The notes under the pieces are model-generated. The model worked only from the letters and a program-made list of their open reading frames with translations. It was not told the origin of the DNA and did not search any database. A program made the translations under genes and the position numbers. DNA of 11,382 bases. Source: a bacterium (GTDB taxonomy: Bacteria; Auribacterota; JABMQX01). The first letter of the stretch is position 1, and every line of letters begins with the position of its first letter. The stretch spans positions 1 through 11,382 of the forward strand of contig JABMQX010000318.1 of assembly GCA_013203085.1 (NCBI GenBank). Direction: 5' to 3'. Below, one piece after another: positions 7,086 through 11,382 of this stretch.

Positions 7086-7131
7086 TCTCCCTTTTCTCTG
7101 TGTCTTCTGCGTACTCCGCGGTTTGCTCTTC
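7086..7131. repeat. Second copy (half-element) of the CTCTGTGTC...GCGGTTTG repeat
   Basis: This stretch reads CTCTCC, TTTTCTCTGTGTC, TTCTGCG, CTCCGCGGTTTG, GCTCTTC. It aligns in the same order and on the same strand with 4711-4752 in the porA-porB spacer, apart from small substitutions and one- or two-base gaps. Only the right half is clear; no strong facing left arm was found. It lies in the 5' leader of the por operon. Confidence 0.6.
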
Positions 7132-7193
7132 GGAATCCACTCCTTAATATTCCCCTCGCCCGCCGCCGCAGGCGCCGACATCGCAGACGCCAT

Positions 7194-7222
7194 AATATAC
7201 CAAATTCCTCTCCCCGCATGAA
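7194..7222 (-). promoter_or_regulatory. Candidate sigma-70-type promoter of the por operon
   Basis: On the minus strand TTCATG (7222-7217) and TATATT (7199-7194) are separated by exactly 17 bp. The -10 is good (5 of 6) and the -35 is poor (3 of 6). It is the best match in the spacer and points at porG, leaving a leader of about 185 nt. Found by eye only. Confidence 0.35.
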
Positions 7223-7226
7223 GCAT

Positions 7227-7252
7227 AAAAAAGGAGGCCGAGGTAACGCCTC
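7227..7252 (-). terminator. Weak intrinsic-terminator-like hairpin on the minus strand
   Basis: Read on the minus strand, GAGGC (7252-7248) and GCCTC (7238-7234) form a 5-bp stem with a 9-nt loop, followed by C and six T (7232-7227). It sits immediately upstream of the candidate por promoter and could shield it from stray transcription. The stem is short, so this is tentative. Confidence 0.28.
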
Positions 7253-7280
7253 AGTTACGGGCGGGGTGCGAGAATTCTCT

Positions 7281-7306
7281 TTGACCGGATAACAGGATAC
7301 AGAGGA
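7281..7306. repeat. Second copy of the GACnGGATnACA repeat
   Basis: TTGACCGGATAACAGGATAC (7281-7300), followed by AGAGGAT, parallels TTTTGACGGGATGACAAGAT (6034-6053) in the porD-porA spacer on the same strand. It is short and the match is partial. It lies in the por/GH2 divergent spacer. Confidence 0.45.
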
Positions 7307-7526
7307 TAGATGGAACACCAGTCCTGTCCGGTTAAAGGTTGTGGATAAGTGCTGGTTAAGTCCCGCATGTTTACCTTAGCCACTCTCCTTCCTATTCCCG
7401 TCCATGGAGTTACGGCCCATCGTGAAGGTCACTCGCTTCCCCGTTTTGAAGATCAGCCTTTGCCGATCATCATGGCGCGCGTTATGGTCTCCAGGGCTCG
7501 AAGAAGTGTTCTCACCCTTTGGATCG

Positions 7527-7538
7527 TGTCGTACGACA
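7527..7538. promoter_or_regulatory. 12-bp perfect palindrome upstream of the GH2 gene (possible operator)
   Basis: TGTCGTACGACA is a perfect palindrome about 190 bp upstream of the GH2 start. Glycosidase genes are often controlled by dimeric repressors or activators, but no regulator gene is adjacent and the palindrome occurs once, so function is a guess. Confidence 0.22.
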
Positions 7539-7728
7539 TGTTTACTGGCGGCCCTCAGGAGACGATCCGCTATTGCTCGATAACTTGACCGCCCCAAGAG
7601 GAGCACTTTTGGGATAGGGATGACAGACGAGTTTGCCGACAAGTCCCCGGCGCTTGTACCGACCCGTTACAGGGCTGACGGACAGCTTTGAGGGCACCGA
7701 GTTTCCGCGAGAAGAAAGGAGAGTCATG

Positions 7729-10700
7729 ATGAAGCTCCATACCATCGCCGTCCTGGCGAGCCTCACAGGGTTCGTCGTCCACACCGCAGTACCAATGGAG
7801 GGCCGCGAGAGAAGCCCGGCGGTGGTCAATCCGGTTCTACCCTCTCCGTTGAGAGAGACGATAAACTTAGCTGGAACGTGGGATTTCGTCATGGTTCCCA
7901 ACGGTGTGGGGGAGGATGAGCAGTGGTACCGCCCTGATGCCCTGTGGCCGAACAAGGAAACGATTCAGGTGCCCGGTTGCTGGGAGGCACAAGGCAAGGG
8001 TGGCCCAGGTGACAGTCGGTCCTTTACGCCGGAGCGACAAACACGTCCCTTACGCGGCTCCTACTATGGCACCGCTTGGTACCGGAAAGAAGTTCCCATA
8101 CCGGGCGGTTGGGAAGGCAAGCATATCTGGCTGGAAATCGGTGGCGTTCACGCACAAGGCTGGTTCTGGGTTAATGGCACTTTCGTTACCCATGATGCCG
8201 TTTACTGCGGCACGTACAAGTACAATATTACAGATTTGGTCAAGCCGGGTGCGAAGGCCGTGGTGGTGGCCAAGGTGCGCAACGATGTCACCAGTTTCAA
8301 AGGCCTCGTTGGCTGGATGCACCGCTTTGGCGGCCTATACCGCACCGTTGAGATCGAGGCCACCCCCGAGGTGTCGATTGACTACGCTTACGTTGACGGT
8401 GGCGGGTCTCTGTTCGATGAAAAAAAGGCGCGAGTTCACGTGACCTTGCGATCCTTCGGAGAGGCGTCCTGTGAAGTCTCGGTTGTCGCTTCTGTTCTCG
8501 AGGGGCCTAAACGGAAACTATCCGCGGCCAAAGCAGGGCAGGCCAGCAAACAGGTTTCTCTGCATGGCGCGGGGATGAAGACGATCACGATCGATCTGGA
8601 GCTGAATCCATTTCATGAGTGGGCGCCCGAGGACCCCAACCTCTACCAGGCTGAGATCGTGGTCAAGCGGAACGGTAAGGCAATTGACGGCTGGCTCGAG
8701 CGTTTCGGTGCCCGCAAATGGGAGGTTCGCGGCGGAAACTTCTACCTCAACAACCGGAAATACTTCGTTCGCGGCTTCGGCGATGACTGGATCTACCCTC
8801 AAACGATATGTTCTCCCCCTGACCGAGACGTGCATCAAGAGCACCTTGGGCTGGCTAAAGATTTCGGCTTTGTCTACGTCCGCAAGCACACGCACACCGA
8901 AATCCCCGAATACTACGAGGCCGCTGATGAACTGGGCATCATGATCCAACCGGAGCTGCCCTACTACGGATCCCGTCCTTCGGGGGCGGAGGGAGCTATC
9001 TTGCGGCCGAAGGAAGACCTCCGCGAACTGATAACCCATTACCGCCGCCATGTCTCCCTGTCCACTTACTGCACCGGAAACGAGGGGCATCTCGGTTCGC
9101 CGCTTGATAAGGAAGTGTACCAACTGGGCAGGCAACTGGACCCCACCCGCCTCTTCCTTCACCAAGACGGCGGACATAACACGCCGGAGAATTCCGATTT
9201 TCGCACGGGCCCGGTCACAATCTGGAGACCCGGTGCGATGGACGATTCACGACCGTTTTTTGCGCATGAATACTTGAACTTGGCGATCGATCGCGATCCG
9301 CGGCTGGCCTTGAAGTACACCGGCGGGCAGTTGCCGCCCGTCCCGGTCGCGCCCTTCCTTCGGGAACTAAAAGAGTCCGGCCTTTCGATGAAATGGGGGA
9401 CGGACATTCTGGAAAGCGGCCGATACCTGCAGCGACTCTACCAAAAGCTCGGTCTGGAGAGTGCCCGGATTGATGCTGTATGTGACGGCTATATCTACTG
9501 GACCATAGCCGACGTCGACTATTCCGCCGACCAAGGCCTGCTCGATCCGTTTTGGCACATCAAGATAACTACTCCAAGGTTCTTCCGTCAGTTCAACGGC
9601 CCTACTGCCATCCTCGCTTCTCGTGAGTCGGCCCCCTTATCAGCCGACCAGCGCATTCTGGCGGAAGGCGATGAAGTGGAGGTGGACTGGTCAATTTCGC
9701 ATTTCGACCGACGCCCGATCAGCAATGCCACACTGCGGTGGAGATTGGAGGCCAGTCACGCGGTCCTGCAAGCGGGAGAGATTCCCGGAGTAAGTGCTGA
9801 AGTAGGGGATGTGAAGATCGTCGGTACCGCCACACTGACGGTTCCATCACTGGAGAAGGCGGCCAAAGCTCGCTTCATTGGCGAGTTAGCGGGTACAGAC
9901 GTGTCGAACTCTTGGGACGTGTGGCTATTCCCGAAACACAAGCCCAGCGCCGGTGCAGGTAACAACCTCACCGCCTCAGAGAACATCTACTCCGCACTCT
10001 CGAAGCGCTATCCCGGAATAGGAAAGACTACTCCGCCGTCAGGGGTGTTGCTCACGGATGTCTTGGACGGGCAAGCGCTTGCTGCGCTGGAAGAAGGCAA
10101 GTCGGTGATTCTGCTCAAGCTAACGGGCCCCAGGCCTGGTGTGCGTTTGGGATGGTGGGCAACCAGCGCTCAGACGGGTACGGCCGTGGCGGACCACGCC
10201 GCTTTCGGTGATTTTCCACACGATGGATATCTCAATCACCTTTTCTTCCGGCTGGTGCGGGCAACGGTGAAGACAACAGATCCGGCGTTTCGGGGCGTTG
10301 AGAAGTTGATGGTAAATCACGGCAACCAGGGATACCTCACCCATGTTTTTCAGGCAAAGGCGGGCAACGGCAAGATTCTCGCCTCGGGACTCGATCTCCT
10401 CTCGGACAATCCGGAGTCCGTCTATCTGCTGGATCAGTTCATCAAGTACGTGCAATCACCCTTGTTTCAACCCGAGGGAGTGCTCGACATCGGCCAGGTC
10501 CAGGCCAAACTGGAAGCCGAGGCGGCGCTGATGAAGGATCTGAACGGGTGGTCTGAGACCGTGAGGCAGTTCCACCGGACCTCTTACGGTTCATTTCTCG
10601 GGATGCTGACGATGAACGTCGCACGGTTCTCGAGGGGCGAAACAGAGGTCGTCTGGCAAACGCAACCCGTGCCGACCGACATCGCTCGGACTAAAGATTT

Positions 10701-11004
10701 CCAGTTCAAATGGATTGCCGGGCTGGGTTGGATCACGGAGCCGCCTGCCGCATTCCAGCTCACGCTGGGAAACCGAGAATTGGTGAAATTCGGCGTCGTC
10801 CAGGAAGACAAGAGCTGGAAGAGCACGGACGGCAAAATCACGCTGAAGTATACATGCGTGGAAGTTGCGGGTGTTGATAGCTCCGGGACCATGGAACTGA
10901 CCTTGCCAGCGACGATGCTCCAACCGGGCGAGAAAACGGAACTGAGCGTGGTCGCTCCGCAGACCGGGAGTCGACGCTGGTTCGGCTTGTATGAGTATCC
11001 GTGA
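7729..11004 (+). CDS. Secreted family 2 glycoside hydrolase (beta-galactosidase/beta-glucuronidase-like)
   Basis: The preferred start (ATG 7729, 7 nt after AGGAG; a second ATG at 7726 is adjacent) gives 1091 residues with a signal peptide at about 1-20. A reading starting at 7633 adds 31 residues unlike any export signal. Domains: N-terminal jelly-roll sugar-binding domain (about 40-220; LAGTWDF, WYRKEVPIP, IGGVHAQGWFWVNG, YNITDLVKPG, GLYRTVEI); immunoglobulin-like domain (about 225-320); TIM barrel (about 325-625) with acid/base E452 in CTGNEGH and probable nucleophile E514 in PFFAHEYLN; second beta-sandwich (about 640-735); glutamine-amidotransferase-like domain (about 740-905; FGDFPHDGYLNHLFFRL); C-terminal beta-rich domain (about 945-1091). 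It would hydrolyse a beta-glycoside outside the cytoplasm; the exact sugar cannot be read from sequence. The extra C-terminal domains make it longer than minimal GH2 enzymes. No transporter or regulator is adjacent. Confidence 0.92.
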   Translation: MKLHTIAVLASLTGFVVHTAVPMEGRERSPAVVNPVLPSPLRETINLAGTWDFVMVPNGVGEDEQWYRPDALWPNKETIQVPGCWEAQGKGGPGDSRSFTPERQTRPLRGSYYGTAWYRKEVPIPGGWEGKHIWLEIGGVHAQGWFWVNGTFVTHDAVYCGTYKYNITDLVKPGAKAVVVAKVRNDVTSFKGLVGWMHRFGGLYRTVEIEATPEVSIDYAYVDGGGSLFDEKKARVHVTLRSFGEASCEVSVVASVLEGPKRKLSAAKAGQASKQVSLHGAGMKTITIDLELNPFHEWAPEDPNLYQAEIVVKRNGKAIDGWLERFGARKWEVRGGNFYLNNRKYFVRGFGDDWIYPQTICSPPDRDVHQEHLGLAKDFGFVYVRKHTHTEIPEYYEAADELGIMIQPELPYYGSRPSGAEGAILRPKEDLRELITHYRRHVSLSTYCTGNEGHLGSPLDKEVYQLGRQLDPTRLFLHQDGGHNTPENSDFRTGPVTIWRPGAMDDSRPFFAHEYLNLAIDRDPRLALKYTGGQLPPVPVAPFLRELKESGLSMKWGTDILESGRYLQRLYQKLGLESARIDAVCDGYIYWTIADVDYSADQGLLDPFWHIKITTPRFFRQFNGPTAILASRESAPLSADQRILAEGDEVEVDWSISHFDRRPISNATLRWRLEASHAVLQAGEIPGVSAEVGDVKIVGTATLTVPSLEKAAKARFIGELAGTDVSNSWDVWLFPKHKPSAGAGNNLTASENIYSALSKRYPGIGKTTPPSGVLLTDVLDGQALAALEEGKSVILLKLTGPRPGVRLGWWATSAQTGTAVADHAAFGDFPHDGYLNHLFFRLVRATVKTTDPAFRGVEKLMVNHGNQGYLTHVFQAKAGNGKILASGLDLLSDNPESVYLLDQFIKYVQSPLFQPEGVLDIGQVQAKLEAEAALMKDLNGWSETVRQFHRTSYGSFLGMLTMNVARFSRGETEVVWQTQPVPTDIARTKDFQFKWIAGLGWITEPPAAFQLTLGNRELVKFGVVQEDKSWKSTDGKITLKYTCVEVAGVDSSGTMELTLPATMLQPGEKTELSVVAPQTGSRRWFGLYEYP

Positions 11005-11075
11005 GTCCGATAGGCAAGGCCTTTCTGGGAGATGTCGAACCATACTAAGGTGCACGGAGCATCTACAATATCGGA

Positions 11076-11100
11076 TGACAGGGGAGCAAAGACCCTGTCA
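11076..11100 (+). terminator. Hairpin downstream of the GH2 gene, possible terminator
   Basis: TGACAGGG (11076-11083) and CCCTGTCA (11093-11100) form a perfect 8-bp stem with a 9-nt loop, 71 nt past the GH2 stop. Only GCCTTTAA follows, so the T-tract is weak. It could end the GH2 transcript or protect its 3' end. Confidence 0.4.
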
Positions 11101-11111
11101 GCCTTTAACCC

Positions 11112-11193
11112 GAAGTTCCCCAGAAAGAACCCCGATTTTTGCTGTAATCTACTTGAATTCAAGGGGATAGGGTGGGGGATGATGGGGAACTTC
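11112..11193. repeat. 10-bp perfect inverted repeat
   Basis: GAAGTTCCCC (11112-11121) and GGGGAACTTC (11184-11193) are exact inverted copies 62 bp apart, in non-coding DNA beyond the GH2 gene. No transposase is in view, so an insertion-sequence reading is not supported. Confidence 0.4.
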
Positions 11194-11242
11194 CGCCTAA
11201 TGGGCAGAAAGCCATTTGTCGAGCCACAACGCGACGGTTTCC

Positions 11243-11254
11243 GGCACGCGTGCC
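11243..11254. repeat. 12-bp perfect palindrome GGCACGCGTGCC
   Basis: The palindrome is exact. Its CACGCGTG core recurs at 11350-11357 in a similar GGC-rich setting 105 bp further on. This could be a paired protein-binding site or part of a longer repeat that continues past the window. Confidence 0.4.
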
Positions 11255-11382
11255 CAACGCGAGGATCATTCTGCGGAGGCAAGCGTGTGTCGGGATGGCG
11301 GTTCGATGGATACCTCGGGTGCGGCTCCATTTCAGTGGCAGGGGCCGGCCACGCGTGCCAGCGGGCAAGGGCAGCCCTGCCC

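Larger units (their letters stand above)
7007..7728. other. 722-bp divergent spacer between porG and the GH2 gene, no convincing gene
   Basis: Short open frames here lack family resemblance and ribosome sites, and several read through repeats. The spacer holds a copy of the CTGTGTC/CCGCGGTTT repeat (7086-7131), a GGATAACAGGATAC-type repeat (7281-7306), a candidate minus-strand promoter for por (7194-7222), a terminator-like hairpin (7227-7252) and a 12-bp palindrome (7527-7538). The untranslated leader of por would be about 185 nt and contains the first repeat. Confidence 0.6.
11005..11382. other. Non-coding region after the GH2 gene
   Basis: No gene with family resemblance was found. A minus-strand open frame spans part of it but mostly mirrors the GH2 gene. 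The region contains a hairpin (11076-11100), a 10-bp inverted repeat, two CACGCGTG sites, and a GC-rich hairpin GGGCA/TGCCC (11369-11373 and 11378-11382) at the window edge. Confidence 0.5.

Noticed and set aside
6930..7226. 98-residue minus-strand open frame overlapping the porG start
   Set aside because: Much of its sequence is translated repeat (SKPRSTQKTQRKG), and it overlaps the confident porG in another frame with no ribosome site.
7349..7588. 79-residue plus-strand open frame in the divergent spacer
   Set aside because: No family resemblance, no ribosome site, and a competing minus-strand frame covers the same bases; it looks like chance.
7633..7728. Upstream extension of the GH2 reading frame by 31-32 residues
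   Set aside because: The extension is charged and unlike an export signal, while ATG 7729 has an AGGAG site and is followed at once by a normal signal peptide.
10584..11330. 248-residue minus-strand open frame across the GH2 3' end
   Set aside because: More than half is antisense to the GH2 C-terminal domain, with low-complexity, basic composition and no recognisable motif.

Overview
The window is about 11.4 kb of moderately GC-rich bacterial DNA. It probably comes from an anaerobic or facultative environmental bacterium of the Planctomycetota/Verrucomicrobiota/Lentisphaerota/Hydrogenedentota kind. That placement is inference. It rests on a secreted beta-helix protein with a choice-of-anchor Q type C-terminus, a very large secreted family 2 glycoside hydrolase with a glutamine-amidotransferase-like C-terminal region, a four-subunit 2-oxoacid:ferredoxin oxidoreductase (a marker of anaerobic carbon metabolism), and spacers filled with dispersed palindromic repeats. 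No rRNA, tRNA, CRISPR array, transposase or phage gene was seen.

Layout, left to right. 1-232 is non-coding. 233-1726 (minus) encodes a secreted right-handed beta-helix protein with eight ~24-residue coils. 1930-2394 (minus) and 2391-3575 (minus) form a translationally overlapping pair: a DUF4411 PIN-like protein, preceded in the transcript by an HTH_XRE + ImmA/IrrE-like metallopeptidase whose HExxH motif reads HDFVH. 3680-7006 (minus) is a complete porG-porD-porA-porB operon for pyruvate (or a related 2-oxoacid):ferredoxin oxidoreductase. 7007-7728 is a divergent non-coding spacer holding a candidate por promoter, repeats and palindromes. 7729-11004 (plus) encodes the secreted GH2 enzyme. 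11005-11382 is non-coding, with a terminator-like hairpin and GC-rich palindromes.

How the genes work together. The four Por subunits form one enzyme linking 2-oxoacid decarboxylation to ferredoxin reduction. The XRE-peptidase/DUF4411 pair looks like a small toxin-antitoxin or stress-regulatory module. The beta-helix protein and the GH2 enzyme are both exported and fit a polysaccharide-degrading lifestyle, but they lie at opposite ends of the window and are not in one operon.

Nothing here is clearly a new system. The points most worth a second look are the Glu-to-Asp change in the peptidase motif of the XRE/DUF4411 module, the one-Cys-per-coil ladder of the beta-helix protein, and two families of dispersed repeats placed in the spacers of the por operon. 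One of those repeats supplies the porD stop codon and another separates porA from porB.
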